From Episyrphus balteatus (taxonomy: Eukaryota > Arthropoda > Insecta > Diptera > Syrphidae): 64,000 bases of DNA. How positions within the stretch are numbered: position 1 is the stretch's first letter; each line of letters opens with the position of its first letter. The translations under genes and the position numbers were made by a program. The stretch is taken from NCBI RefSeq assembly GCF_945859705.1, contig NC_079138.1, positions 9,297,328 through 9,361,327 of the forward strand, in the 5' to 3' direction. Below the pieces are notes generated by a model. That model was not told the DNA's origin. It made no database searches and worked only from the letters and a program-made list of their open reading frames with translations. This document shows, piece after piece, positions 31,927 to 46,167 of this stretch.

Positions 31927-34665
31927 TTAGCACCATGAAAAAAATGGGCTTTTTTATTGGAAGCGCTGGGTAAACGAGGTTAATCTGCTTTTCGGTTCAC
32001 TTCTGAAAAATTAAATAAAAATTTTACTAAATACTTGAATTTTGAAAAGAAGAAAAAGGAAACAAAAATTTACTTTTCAATGACCACTGCTGGCATTTGG
32101 ACTAGTTGAACGGGAGATTTACCGTCCTTGAGGCTTGAGTTAAATTTAAAATTTTTCCCCGCATCACAGACATTTGACGTTAATACAATTTTCTATCGAA
32201 TCCTTTGTCTTGCTAAAATTTTTTCATTTTGAAATAAAGCCAAAAAAAATTTGTAATTTAACTTATTGATAACAAAATAAATTAAATTCATCCAAACCTT
32301 AAACTAATACATTGCACAGTTCCTCTGCAAAATTCATATCGGATAACGAAGGAAGGACAAGTTGTTTGGTTTCTTCACTAAAAGACAACCACGCGTAATG
32401 GCATGGATATGCACGCCATGAATCTGAATGTTTAAATGGAAATGTAAAAGCCAGTCCATTTTAATGGATATATATATATATAAATTACTAGCTGACCCGG
32501 CGGACTTCGTTCCGCCTTTCCAAGTATTTGTTTTCAAATTTTAGCCCTGTAATGTGTTAAACTTTTTCCGGTTCACTCGGTTCGGTTGATATGTGGAGCA
32601 CAAATAAATTGACTACAGCGCAACCTACAGGGTCCAATTATAACACAAAACCTGTCTGGGGCAAACCTTATCACACACACAAAATTTCACAAAAAATATC
32701 CAGTCATTCGACCCCAAATACGGATTTTGAATTAAACTTGACAACAGCGCCACCTACCGGGTCCAATTATAACACAATACCTGTCTCAGATGGACCTTAT
32801 CGCACACACAAAATTTCACAAAAATCTATTCAGTCTTTCGACCCCAAATATGGAATTTGCATATACATAACTTGACAACAGCGCCACATACCGGGTCCAA
32901 TTATAACACAAAACCTGTCTCGGATAGACCTTATCGCATACACAAAATTTCACAAAAATCTGTTCAGTCATTCGACCCCAAATACGGAATTTGCATATAA
33001 ATTGACAACAGCGCCACCTACCGGGTCCAATTATAACACAAAACCTGTCTCGGATGGACCTTATCGCACACACAAAATTTCACAAAAATCTGTTCAGTCA
33101 TTCGACCCCAAATACGGAATTTGCATATAACTTGTCAACAGCGCCACCTACTGGGTCCAATTATAACACAAAACCTGTCTCGGATAGACCTTATCGCATA
33201 CACAAAATTTCACAAAAATCTGTTCAGTCATTCGACCCCAAATACGGAATTTGCATATAAATTGACAACAGCGCCACCTACCGGGTCCTATTATAACACA
33301 ATACCTGTCTCAGATGGACCTTATCGCACACACAAAATTTCACAAAAATCTATTCAGTCTTTCGACCCCAAATATGGAATTTGCATATACATAACTTGAC
33401 AACAGCGCCACCTACCGGGTCCAATTATAACGCAAAACCTGTATCGGATAGACCTTATCGCATACACAAAGTTTCACAAAAATCTGTTCAGTCATTCGAC
33501 CCCAAATACGGAATTTGCATATAAATTGACAACAGCGCCACCTACCAGGTCCAATTATAACACAAAACCTGTCGCGGATGGACCTTATCGCACACACAAA
33601 ATTTCACAAAAATCTGTTCAGTCATTCGACCCCAAATACGGAATTTGCATATAACTTGTCAACAGCGCCACCTACTGGGTCCAATTATAAAACAAAACCT
33701 GTCTCGGATGGACCTTATCACCCCCACCAAATTTCAGAAAAATCTATCAAGTCGTTTAGAAGGAGTAGGGTCACAAACAAACGCACAGGAGAATTATATA
33801 TATAAGAGATATAAATTAAAATATTATTAATAGCGGCGATTTTAATTTCTGGCAATTGAACAACATTCCAATTATTTGTGTTATCTGGATTAAGATATTG
33901 CTTTATCAGTTAGAGATGTAACTCCATCAGTTCTCGATGACTCGGTTGGGATAATCTCAGTTGTTCTTGTTGGCATAACAGTATCATTAACTTGTTTAAC
34001 AATTTTTGGTTGATCATATTTTACTAGCCAATTATCGTTCCCACGATATGTGTTTCTTATGATTTGTAGTCTAAGAGAAATAATCTTTCAAATTGTAATT
34101 GAAAAGATTTAGCTAGGACAGATGTTAGAGCTTTGTTTTCAAAACGTCGTAGGCAGTAATCAGCTCCCTGTAGTTTTGCACGAATATTTGAAATGATCCT
34201 TTCTAAAAAATTAATAATTAACATAACATTTTCTATACAAAAACAATTTAGGGTTGAAAAACTAACTTTCAAAGGAAAGCTCATTCAATTAAATCTTGTG
34301 ATGGGAAGTCTTCATTGATTTGTTTTTTTTTTTTTAGTTTCGCTTTTCGTCTATCGATTCGGGCATAATTAAATGTCTCGGCAACTAAACGAACTATTCG
34401 TGTATTCGGTACAACGCCTAATTGTATTTTTTGGTCAACTTGACTTGCTCCAGCTTCCGAGAGATATCTGACACAAAATAATAACAAGTTATCAGAGATT
34501 GTATTATTTAGTAAAATGATTTAAATCCTTACCCTTGATCCGGAATTAAACAAGCACGTCCAAAACAACACAGTTTGTGCATCCATTTTGTCGTTTTGGA
34601 TTCATTTGTTCATATGGCTCTTCGTTTTTGGGTTTGAATACTGCCACTACTTTCTGTTTGAAGTT
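31927..34665 (-). pseudogene. PI4K2: PI4K2 pseudogene, unit 3
   Basis: Same exons and lesions as unit 2, interrupted at 32461-33822 by the mobile element. Confidence 0.9.
32461..33822. mobile_element. (TA)n-bounded element with nine 130-bp repeats, unit 3
   Basis: Same borders as units 1 and 2. The monomer order matches unit 2. Confidence 0.8.
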
Positions 34666-35565
34666 CTGAAAAAGTTTTATGTTATTTGATATGCATTATA
34701 TTTAGATATGTTTGCAAGTCAATGTATTAGGTATATTTTAATGTAGATGACACAACTTCCTTCTAACTAGAAATCATTTAAATATTCTAAAAGTTTTGAG
34801 ACTTATTGGCCTGGTCAGACCATGTGAATACCTTTCAGAATACCTTGAAGGAGAAATACGCTGCCCATCCACAAACCATACGAATCTACCTCAATGCGAA
34901 TATACAAATCTGCTGGATGATCGAGATTCGAGACTCTTTAGTCCTTACACAGTAATATAAAACTCTCCTACAACTCTATCGTCGTTGTTGAAGCGCAACA
35001 AATAGGAACTTATCTCAGCCTTCATGCTTTCTTGCATAGCCAGAAGGCATTGATAATATTTGCTCAGGGAATATTATATTGTTGCTAAAAAAAAATATAC
35101 TATTTTATGTATACTACATAGAAGGAGGGGGTAAGGGTTGTGAAAGGAACAACTTACATCCCTTAACGATTTAATAGATTCAATCCATTGCGTTCGCTTA
35201 ACGGACTCAGGAAGATAATGTCATCGTCTTAGTGGTGGACTTATCGTCTATTCTAAAAACTTAGTTGGGTGAAACCCAGACCAGGTGGGACTCGAGATAG
35301 ACACTTTAGTTCATCGACATACAAATTGTATCGTTGTTACTGTAGATTTGATCTTATTCGACCACGCGAAAATGTTGATGTATCCTCTTCGAAGAAAACA
35401 GCAACAAATTCTCCTCTAATATAATGGTTTAGAGGGTTTTTCATGGTCGTAATGTTTCCAGAACATTATGTTGTATAGTTTGTTGAATTTTTCTATTGGT
35501 TTTGGTAAAATTTTTTTTTCTACAAGAATTTGTTTCTTTACTTTGTTTGTTTATTATTACTGACA

Positions 35566-35899
35566 AATGTCACTTAAATGTTAAATCGATAAGTATTACC
35601 AGCTGCAAGAAAAATAAACTCTTTTTTTTCACGAGAAGATGTCGCCAACGTATGTGTGTGGAAGCTTTTCACTTTTTGGAAAGCTTTTCACTTTTTCACT
35701 TTTTGGAATTTTTTTAAAAAGTGCCCATTGTAGTTATGGCTTTAAAGGCTTAACTACATTGGCCACTTTTTGAAAAAATTTCAAAAAGTGGAAAAGTGAA
35801 AAGCTTTTACACACATACCGTAGCGACATCTTCTCGCGAAAAAGAGTTCATTCAATTTTTTTTTTGGAGCTGGTAACACTTATGAATTTAAGTGACATT
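35566..35899. repeat. 334-bp imperfect hairpin, unit 3
   Basis: Stem arrangement as in units 1 and 2 with a few private substitutions ('attaccagctgc' instead of 'attaccaactgc'). The base right of the loop matches units 4 and 5 ('aaaaaatttc'), suggesting exchange between unit classes near here. Confidence 0.8.
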
Positions 35900-35901
35900 A
35901 A

Positions 35902-36237
35902 TGGCGTTTTTAATTGGCAATCTGGAAGCAAAAAAAAGCAATCTGAAAGCGTTCAATTGGGCAAAACTGACAGTTCTGATTGTGAAAAAAAGAGAATTTC
36001 TCTTCTGGTTTTAAAAACAGAATCAGAAGCAGAATCACTCAAACATTCATAGAGCAGCACAAAATGTTTGCAGCATAAAAACAAATGAAATTTGGCGCGA
36101 ATACACGTATATGTGACACAAGTCAAACTCAACCAATACATTCACACCAAACATCAGATTCTTCGGAATAAAAAAAAAACTGTTCAATTGGGATTCCGAA
36201 TCGAAGAACAATTCCGGATTGCCAATTAAAAACGCCA
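35902..36237. mobile_element. 336-bp MITE, unit 3
   Basis: Same ends as unit 1. It carries 'gattgtgaaa', a variant also found in unit 5. Confidence 0.7.
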
Positions 36238-38156
36238 TAAGTATGTTCAGCGAGGATTTTTCTAGATCAGAACAGGACAGGACAGCACAGTTTCGTGAGA
36301 AACGTCAGATCATGATCAAGAGATAAATAAACCAGTTTAAAAAAAAAAACAAGAATACAAAAAAAAACTCGTTTGTCCTATTCCATATACCTACCACGCA
36401 ACACCAGATACCATACATTGCGAACGTGCGAGAGATCCATTTCCTGTATCCTCTCATTTTCGCAAAAAAAATACAACACTTTGCATGCGCGATGAGCTTG
36501 CCTGGCGCCAATCCTTTTTTATGGAAAAACCTATGTACAAACAATATGTAGAATGTAGATACCTAAGTTCATCTTATTCTTTATACCACCAAACAACCAC
36601 TCGACAGAGCGAGTGCGAGAGATCATGTAGAAACAAAATAGAAGATAATAAAGAGAGAGAGATACAACTAGCGCCAGCGGAATTTGTTTAAACTACAAAT
36701 TCCAATACATACGCATTCCATGAATTTCTGAGGAAAAAAATGGAAAGTAGACTCTTTTTCAAAAATTAATTGTAAGAAAACTATTATAGCAATTCTTGTT
36801 TTCTAACTTGATATTGATAGAAAAAATAATGAAAAAAAATAAAAAAAATATAACAAAAAATCTAAAAATTCTGGTTTCTTAGTACAGTTTATTGTTTTTG
36901 GGACTACTTAAAAAGCGATTGGAGGGTTACAAAATAATATTTTCCAACAAAATATAGCTTTACTCCATAGTCAATAAATTAAGCTTTTAAATAAAATAAA
37001 AATCAAAATCATACTTTGAAAAACAAAGAAATTAAACCACTTTGTTTTAAAAAAGTTAAGAAAAAATGACTTTTTAACTTTTTTTTGTTGTTTAAGACCT
37101 TAAAAATAATATAAATTTCTTTAACTAATCAATGTGTTAGTATTTGAGTTGAGGTACTTATTTCTTTTTATTTCGATGAATTTTATTAATAATTGCAGAA
37201 GTTACACATGTTCAAACATTCTAACATAAGGAAAAATAGCTTCAGTTTCGATTAATTTTTTTCTATGAAAAAATACATTTTTAGTTTTTCAAAATAGTTT
37301 TACTATGTAGTTTGATTCAATCTCAATCCAAAATAGAAATAAAAAAAATAAAAATTTTAGTCTAACTAACTAACAAACCAATGTCTTTCAGGGTTTCAGG
37401 TCGTTCTAAAACAACGAAAATTTTATCATGTTTTGTTCTCTCTTCATTACAAGTGCACAAATTTGGAAATTGTAGGGATGAAGATATTTAGCCTTGTTTA
37501 TTATCTAAATAATAAAATTTATTTCATTCAATTATCTTTAAAAATGTGAAAGTTATGCACCGATTTGTAAACGATAGCCCGATTTTTACGTGGTCCACTC
37601 AGCCTTAATCCAATACGGTATCACTTAATTGTATCCTTATTTAAGTCTGAATGTTAAAAAATAATTGACGAATTGTTAATGTTTCATAAATTAATTTATC
37701 AACAAGTCCAGCTACGTAAAAACAGAATATAAAGAGGTTTTTTTTAGAAAAAAGCCGTTTTGGTTTTTTGTTAATTTCTCGAATCTGGTTTTCTGTTTCT
37801 GTTTAAAAATAAATAAAAGCATCGAATTTTAATTTTAAAAATTTTGTTTTTAAAAATTAAATTTTCAAAAACTGTGCCATAAAATGGCTTTGTTTACAAA
37901 TTTTGTAAAAGACTAATGTTTTGGCTTTAATAAAAAAAAGTATAGCACGTTATTGTAAGTATAACCGTTAATTTTTAATAATTTTTTTCCAAATTAAGTC
38001 AATTTTTTTTAAATTGCCCCTCCCCGCTACACGAAGGGGAATAGACCCCCCCTCTCATAAGATTTTTTTTTTATCTTGACCTAACCTACACGCTCTAGCT
38101 TTTTGGCACATTACTCCTGAGTCCTGAATCACCCTGTATATCACCTAAAGCGAGTG

Positions 38157-38313
38157 CAAAGCCTTGCTTGCGTCGCCTGTAGTTTGGACAACAAATATGT
38201 ACGTCTTCTCTGGATCGGACGAGATGAACATCCGCATGTGGAAGGCCAGAGCATCGGAAAAACTTGGCTTGGTCAGACCACTTGAACGATCCAACTTTAA
38301 CTACCAGAATACT
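38157..38313 (+). pseudogene. DCAF13/Sof1 fragment, unit 4
   Basis: Same lesions as the other copies. Confidence 0.75.
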
Positions 38314-38841
38314 TAGAGAAAATGAGTATACGAGTCCATGGGATATGGAACCCATCGATGAAAATAGTTTCTGGAGTTGATGCAAAATATAAAAGCTTGT
38401 AAGTCAAAATAGATGCAAGATTAATAATTGAATCTTATTGATTAAATTTGATACACTCCTTTTTGGATATCTGACAAGTAAAGAATCAGCGTATTGGATA
38501 CATGTATAAAGGTCATAAAATTCCACCACAACCTAAAAATTCCGAACACCTCCTGTTAATACTCAGAATCCAGCATAGTTAACACCTCCACAGCAACAGC
38601 AAGAGCATCAAAAACAGATCAATCCAAATCAAACAATTATCTTGCAAAGTGCCGGAAGATTAAAGGACGCGTACGCTATCGACATTCAATCCCAGTACAA
38701 AGAAACGAGCACAAAGCTGATATTTTCGTTTGTTATTCCATAATTTATAAATAATGATTTTATTTATAAATAAATTAAAAAATAAACAAAAACAAAATAT
38801 TTCATTGAAAATTTGTTTAGATGATTATTTAGAATTGTTGT

Positions 38842-39353
38842 CGGCGGAAAGCAAAATTGTTCTAAATCCACTGCTTACCTAAAATGAGATAATGATGCAA
38901 TTTTAGTAATATGAGGGTGCTCCTTCCGAATTTGAAAATCGTTTTTGTCTAAGAAATTTCTTCAGCAGATAATATAATTTAATGGGACATCACATTATAA
39001 AAACAGCCAAGCAGCCTTCTGAAAATGAGACCCGAGTATTCTTGATTGTTCTAAGTCCCATCATATTTTCTTCTAAGTCCACTTTTTATTTAAGGAAAGT
39101 GCGTACTTGTATAGGAATTGTTCTATAAATCCAAGTTTGGGTTCTTAGTTTTTAAAAATATTAAAAAATAGTATTTATTTACTAATGAAGAAAGTTTGTA
39201 TCGTTTCTTCAAAAGGAAAGACCAAACTTTATAAAAAACATAACTTGAACTACCGAGGAGCAAAAAAATATCACTCTCAATCAATTTGAAACTTAAAAAT
39301 CGCTCCCTGTTAAATTTGCTTTTTGTGACTTAGAACAATTTTGCTTTCCGCCG
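38842..39353. mobile_element. 512-bp MITE with CGGCGGAAAGC ends, unit 4
   Basis: Same ends. It shares 'catcacattat' with unit 5. Confidence 0.75.
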
Positions 39354-39354
39354 C

Positions 39355-39646
39355 TTATATGTGAATGTGGTCATCATAATCCAAATACGTAACCATATGA
39401 TCAATGGTATCTGAATCAACGAAATCCTTATCACGCCTTTCAGCTTTATTCCAAAGTAGAATTGGACAAGTTCTCGTATTGCACGGGTCCGAACCTATAA
39501 ATACGTAGCAATACGAAAAAAATAAACAATTTCCAAACACCAAACATGGCATAAATTCAAAAAAAATGTTTACCGATGTTTCATGTTCGCTTACTTGTGA
39601 TGGTTCCCATATTAATCTGTCTTCATTTTCAAAAGAAAACATAAAA
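39355..39646 (-). pseudogene. ELM2/SANT (MIER-like) fragment, unit 4
   Basis: It retains the 6 bp that units 2, 3 and 5 have lost, like unit 1. Confidence 0.5.
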
Positions 39647-39800
39647 CTAATCAAAATAAACTCTGAATGAATTTTTAGCTGACAATCAAATTTAATTTTC
39701 CGTGTTAACTTCTGATTAACTTTATTCAATAAATTAAATATTCACCTATATTTACAAAACAAAAAATTTAAACGTATCATTACTTGACTTGGCCTTCTCG

Positions 39801-42409
39801 TTAGCACCATGAAAAAAATGGGCTTTTTTATTGAAAGCGCTGGGTAAACGAGGTTAATCTGCTTTTCGGTTCACTTCTGAAAAATTAAATAAAAATTTTA
39901 CTAAATACTTGAATTTTGAAAAGAAGAAAAAGGAAACAAAAATTTACTTTTCAATGACCACTGCTGGCATTTGGACTAGTTGAACGGGAGATTTACCGTC
40001 CTTGAGGCTTGAGTTAAACTTAAAATTTTTCCCCGCATCACAGACATTTGACGTTAATACAATTTTCTATCGAATCCTTTGTCTTGCTAAAATTTTTTCA
40101 TTTTGAAATAAAGCCAAAAAAAATTTGTAATTTAACTTATTGATAACAAAATAAATTAAATTCATCCAAACCTTAAACTAATACATTGCACAGTTCCTCT
40201 ACAAAATTCATATCGGATAACGAAGGAAGGACAAGTTGTTTGGTTTCTTCACTAAAAGGCAACCACGCGTAATGGTATGGATATGCACGCCATGAATCTG
40301 AATGTTTAAATGGAAATGTAAAAGCCAGTCCATTTTAATGGATATATATATATATAAATTACTAGCTGACCCGGCGGACTTCGTTCCGCCTTTCCAAGTA
40401 TTTGTTTTCAAATTTTAGCCCTGTAATGTGTTAAACTTTTTCCGGTTCACTCGGTTCGGTTGATATGTGGAGCACAAATAAATTGACTACAGCGCAACCT
40501 ACAGGGTCCAATTATAACACAAAACCTGTCTGGGGCAAACCTTATCACACACACAAAATTTCACAAAAAATATCCAGTCATTCGACCCCAAATACGGATT
40601 TTGAATTAAACTTGACAACAGCGCCACCTACCGGGTCCAATTTTAACACAATACCTGTCTCAGATGGACCTTATCGCACACACAAAATTTCACAAAAATC
40701 TATTCAGTCTTTCGACCCCAAATATGGAATTTGCATATACATAACTTGACAACAGCGCCACCTACCGGGTCCAATTATAACACAAAACCTGTCTCGGATA
40801 GACCTTATCGCATACACAAAATTTCACAAAAATCTGTTCAGTCATTCGACCCCAAATACGGAATTTGCATATAAATTGACAACAGCGCCACCTACCGGGT
40901 CCAATTATAACACAAAACCTGTCTCGGATGGACCTTATCGCACACACAAAATTTCACAAAAATCTGTTCAGTCATTCGACCCCAAATACGGAATTTGCAT
41001 ATAACTTGTCAACAGCGCCACCTACTGGGTCCAATTATAACACAAAACCTGTCTCGGATAGACCTTATCGCATACACAAAATTTCACAAAAATCTGTTCA
41101 GTCATTCGACCCCAAATACGGAATTTGCATATAAATTGACAACAGCGCCACCTACCGGGTCCTATTATAACACAATACCTGTCTCAGATGGACCTTATCG
41201 CACACACAAAATTTCACAAAAATCTATTCAGTCTTTCGACCCCAAATATGGAATTTGCATATACATAACTTGACAACAGCGCCACCTACCGGGTCCAATT
41301 ATAACGCAAAACCTGTCTCGGATAGACCTTATCGCATACACAAAATTTCACAAAAATCCGTTCAGTCATTCGACCCCAAATACGGAATTTGCATATAACT
41401 TGTCAACAGCGCCACCTACTGGGTCCAATTATAAAACAAAACCTGTCTCGGATGGACCTTATCACCCCCACCAAATTTCAGAAAAATCTATCAAGTCGTT
41501 TAGAAGGAGTAGGGTCACAAACAAACGCACAGGAGAATTGTATATATAAGAGATATAAATTAAAATATTATTAATAGCGGCGATTTTAATTTCTGGCAAT
41601 TGAACAACATTCCAATTATTTGTGTTATCTGGATTAAGATATTGCTTTATCAGTTAGAGATGTAACTCCATCAGTTCTCGATGACTCGGTTGGGATAATC
41701 TCAGTTGTTCTTGTTGGCATAACAGTATCATTAACTTGTTTAACAATTTTTGGTTGATCATATTTTACTAGCCAATTATCGTTCCCACGATATGTGTTTC
41801 TTATGATTTGTAGTCTAAGAGAAATAATCTTTCAAATTGTAATTGAAAAGATTTAGCTAGGACAGATGTTAGAGCTTTGTTTTCAAAACGTCGTAGGCAG
41901 TAATCAGCTCCCCGTAGTTTTGCACGAATATTTGAAATGATCCTTTCTAAAAAATTAATAATTAACATAACATTTTCTATACAAAAACAATTTAGGGTTG
42001 AAAAACTAACTTTCAAAGGAAAGCTCATTCAATTAAATCTTGTGATGGGAAGTCTTCATTGATTTGTTTTTTTTTTTTTAGTTTCGCTTTTCGTCTATCG
42101 ATTCGGGCATAATTAAATGTCTCGGCAACTAAACGAACTATTCGTGTATTCGGTACAACGCCTAATTGTATTTTTTGGTCAACTTGACTTGCTCCAGCTT
42201 CCGAGAGATATCTGAAACAAAATAATAACAAGTTATCAGAGATTGTATTATTTAGTAAAATGATTTAAATCCTTACCCTTGATCCGGAATTAAACAAGCA
42301 CGTCCAAAACAACACAGTTTGTGCATCCATTTTGTCGTTTTGGATTCATTTGTCCATATGGCTCTTCGTTTTTGGGTTTGAATACTGCCACTACTTTCTG
42401 TTTGAAGTT
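39801..42409 (-). pseudogene. PI4K2: PI4K2 pseudogene, unit 4
   Basis: Same exon set and main lesions. The only unit-specific coding change noticed is in the block before DYCLRRF (RAKLRGAD). Confidence 0.9.
40335..41566. mobile_element. (TA)n-bounded element with eight 130-bp repeats, unit 4
   Basis: One monomer (the second ggatggacc type) fewer than units 1-3, so the array has expanded or contracted by exactly one repeat since the units separated. Confidence 0.8.
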
Positions 42410-43309
42410 CTGAAAAAGTTTTATGTTATTTGATATGCATTATATTTAGATATATTTGCAAGTCAATGTATTAGGTATATTTTAATGTAGATGACACAAC
42501 TTCCTTCTAACTAGAAATCATTTAAATATTCTAAAAGTTTTGAGACTTATTGGCCTGGTCAGACCATGTGAATACCTTTCAGAATACCTTGAAGGAGAAA
42601 TACGCTGCCCATCCACAAACCATACGAAACTACCTCAATGTGAATATACAAATCTGCTGGATGATCGAGATTCGAGACTCTTTAGTCCTTACACAGTAAT
42701 ATAAAACTCTCCTACAACTCTATCGTCGTTGTTGAAGCGCAACAAATAGGAACTTATCTCAGCCTTCATGCTTTCTTGCATAGCCAGAAGGCATTGATAA
42801 TATTTGCTCAGGGAATATTATATTGTTGCTAAAAAAAAATATACTATTTTATGTATACTACATAGAAGGAGGGGGTAAGGGTTGTGAAAGGAACAACTTA
42901 CATCCCTTAACGATTTAATAGATTCAATCCATTGCGTTCGCTTAACGGACTCAGGAAGATAATGTCATCGTCTTAGTGGTGGACTTATCGTCTATTCTAA
43001 AAACTTAGTTGGGTGAAACCCAGACCAGGTGGGACTCGAGATAGACACTTTAGTTCATCGACATACAAATTGTATCGTTGTTACTGTAGATTTGATCTTA
43101 TTCGACCACGCGAAAATGTTGATGTATCCTCTTCGAAGAAAACAGCAACAAGTTCTCCTCTAATATAATGGTTTAGAGGGTTTTTCATGGACGTAATGTT
43201 TCCAGAACATTATGTTGTATAGTTTGTTGAATTTTTCTATTGGTTTTGGTAAAATTTTTTTTTCCTCAAGAATTTGTTTCTTTACTTTGTTTGTTTATTA
43301 TTACTGACA

Positions 43310-43641
43310 AATGTCACTTAAATGTTAAATCGATAAGTATTACCAACTGCAAGAAAAATAAACTCTTTTTTTTCACGAGAAGATGTCGCCAACGTATGTG
43401 TGTGGAAGCTTTTCACTTTTTCACTTTTTGGAATTTTTTTAAAAAGTGCCCATTGTAGTTATGGCTTTAAAGGGTTAACTACATTGGCCACTTTTTGAAA
43501 AAATTTCAAAAAGTGGAAAAGTGAAAAGCTTTACAAAAAGTGAAAAGCTTTTACACACATACCGTAGCGACATCTTCTCGCGAAAAAGAGTTCATTCAAT
43601 TTTTTTTGGAGCTGGTAACACTTATGAATTTAAGTGACATT
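43310..43641. repeat. Imperfect hairpin, unit 4
   Basis: Stem rearranged relative to units 1-3: the left arm lost one 'cactttttggaaagctttt' block and the right arm gained 'acaaaaagtgaaaagctt'. Confidence 0.8.
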
Positions 43642-43643
43642 AA

Positions 43644-43955
43644 TGGCGTTTTTAATTGGCAATCTGGAAGCAAAAAAAAGCAATCTGAAAGCGTTCAATT
43701 GGGCAAAACTGACAGTTCTGATTCTGAAAAAAAGAGAATTTCTCTTCTGGTTTTAAAAACAGAATCAGAAGCAGAATCACTCCAACATTCATAGAGCAGC
43801 ACAAATGTTTGCAGCATAAAAACAAATGAAATTTGGCGCGAATACACGTATTCGCACATTCACACCAAACATCAGATTCTTCGGAATAAAAAAAAAACTG
43901 TTCAATTGGGATTCCGAATCGAAGAACAATTCCGGATTGCCAATTAAAAACGCCA
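43644..43955. mobile_element. 336-bp MITE, shortened copy (312 bp), unit 4
   Basis: Same ends. An internal deletion of about 24 bp lies near 43855. Confidence 0.65.
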
Positions 43956-45210
43956 TAAGTATGTTCAGCGAGGATTTTTCTAGATCAGAACAGGACAGGA
44001 CAGCACAGTTTCGTGAGAAACGTCAGATCATGATCAAGAGATAAATAAACCAGTTAAAAAAAAAAAAAACAAGAATACAAAAAAAAACTCGTTTGTCCTA
44101 TTCCATATTACTCCAGTCAAAGCGTCATTTGACCTTGCGATGAGAGGCACTGTCTGTTTTTATTTCATGGATCGATTGATATATATTTAAAAGGCTTAAA
44201 CCCAATTTCTCACCACCTGATCATTCTTTTTAGCGGAGTTATTCACAAAAATGCATTTTTTGGGATATTTTACTTCTAAGCTAATATCTTTGCTCCAGGT
44301 TATCGTAGACCAAAAAATAAACATACATTCTCTTCCTTATAATATTTTCTATCGTTGTATGTAATTTCATTGTATTTGAGTGAGTAAATATAAAATGGCA
44401 ACCATTTAAAGTCAAATTCTTGTTGTTAAAAAACAAATTTTTGTCATTATTTCGAAAAAAGCTTATATCATGATTGACATTTTTCCAACCTATTTTGTAG
44501 CCCTGTTCATGTCCTGCATTTTACAGAAAAAATCAGCTCTTTATCACCAAAGATGGCCGAGCTATTGATAAATGAACGCATGCAAAACCGGTGCGAAAAC
44601 ACCCAAAAATATCGTTTTTTGGGAATAACTCGACTTCAGAATGTCCTACGGCAAAAAATAAAGCAATGAATTGTTCGTTACAACATTTTCTATCAATTTA
44701 GTGCACAATCTTTTGTTGAAACAAATAAAAAATAAGTAATATTAAGTCAAAGTCGTTTTTTTGTTTAGCAAACTCTTGCCTTATTATTTTGCAAACGGTG
44801 AGAGTATTGGCTAAGAAAATAAAATATTATTGTAGTCCTTTAAATTATCTACAATTTAGCTTTCTACGACCCACGGGAGCCGAGCTATTATAATTTTAAG
44901 AAAGCATTAATCCGTACGAAAATTCAAAAAAATTTCCCTTGTTTATGATTCGAATACTAGTTCTCAGTGAGAGGGGTTGTTTCATTGTTTCTTGTTATAA
45001 GAGAATTTGTCTTATGTTTTTTCGTTGGTCATTTGGACCTTTTTTAAAAAATTAATTACTCGGCTCGTGTGGGTCATAGAGAGCTAATTTTTACTTGCGA
45101 TATAGGTACTATAGGGCAAGTTTAGGATTCGTAAAAAAAATCGAACTCGAGATAACAATTTTACATGACATTACGATGATGGAGAATGCCAAAAAAGTGG
45201 GTCCGGCAAT

Positions 45211-45283
<73 letters not shown>

Positions 45284-45292
45284 GTGTCTGTC
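45211..45292 (+). repeat. (GTCT)n microsatellite, long allele
   Basis: Same locus within the element as 7635-7692 but with about six more repeats. Confidence 0.95.
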
Positions 45293-46167
45293 TCTATCTG
45301 GAGCTGCAGCCTAAACGAGTGAAGTGATTTTCTTCAAACTTGGTAGTTAGCAGTTTTTGGTGATTCCCTAGAGGGGAAATTGAAATTTTTTTTTTTATGA
45401 CCAAAACTAACGGTACCTGCCATATAACGGAAATAGAAAAGTTAATTTTTTTCAAAAACGGCTCTAACGATTTTGATTAAAATTTGTGTGTGTAGTACTA
45501 CACATAAGAGCCAACTTATTAAATAAAAAAAATATTTTTTGTACCGTTATTAACGGTACCTGTCATAGAACGGTTTTTTTCGTTTCTGAATATCTCGTAC
45601 AACATTAACCCGATTTAAATGAAAATTTTTATACACACGTGTGTAAGTAAAGATAATATTAAAAATTTAGAAAATTTCAAAAAACGCATTTTTGGATTTT
45701 TTAAAAATATTTCAAAATTTTTTTTTGAAAAATCAATTTTTTGAAAACGGATCAATGAAAAATTTTGAAATTTAGTTTTTATGTGTAAATTAATTATTTC
45801 TTCAAAATGGCATACCAACTTTTTTTTTGAAAAATGTTAAAAAATTTTTATACATAAAAAATTATTTTTTTAAAAAACGACTCCTACAATTTTCGAAAAT
45901 TTTTTTCTAAAAATACCTTTTTATACAAGAAATAAAATATCATATTTGTTTTTTTATTTTAAGATAATTTACAACGGAGTTTAATTAATTATAAAAACAG
46001 ATTTAATTTTTTTATACAACAACTTATGAAATTTCTTCAAAATATCAAATTTTAAATTTCTTGAATAAAAAGCTTTAACATTATAGTTACGTTAAGCATA
46101 AGAGCAAGTACGTGCGACCCCAGTCGTGCAATTTATTTTTTTAAATTGTAGATAATTTAAAGGACTA

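Larger units (their letters stand above)
28448..36391. repeat. Array unit 3 (7,944 bp)
   Basis: Shorter than unit 2 by 1,535 bp because the segment flanked by TTGATC is absent (single site at 35348-35353). Otherwise nearly identical to unit 2 up to about 35,000. Confidence 0.95.
36392..44108. repeat. Array unit 4 (about 7.7 kb)
   Basis: It lacks the 1,535-bp segment and has a private deletion of about 75 bp near 37838. It ends at 'tattccatat', where the complete long-inverted-repeat element begins instead of a direct join to the next unit. Confidence 0.95.
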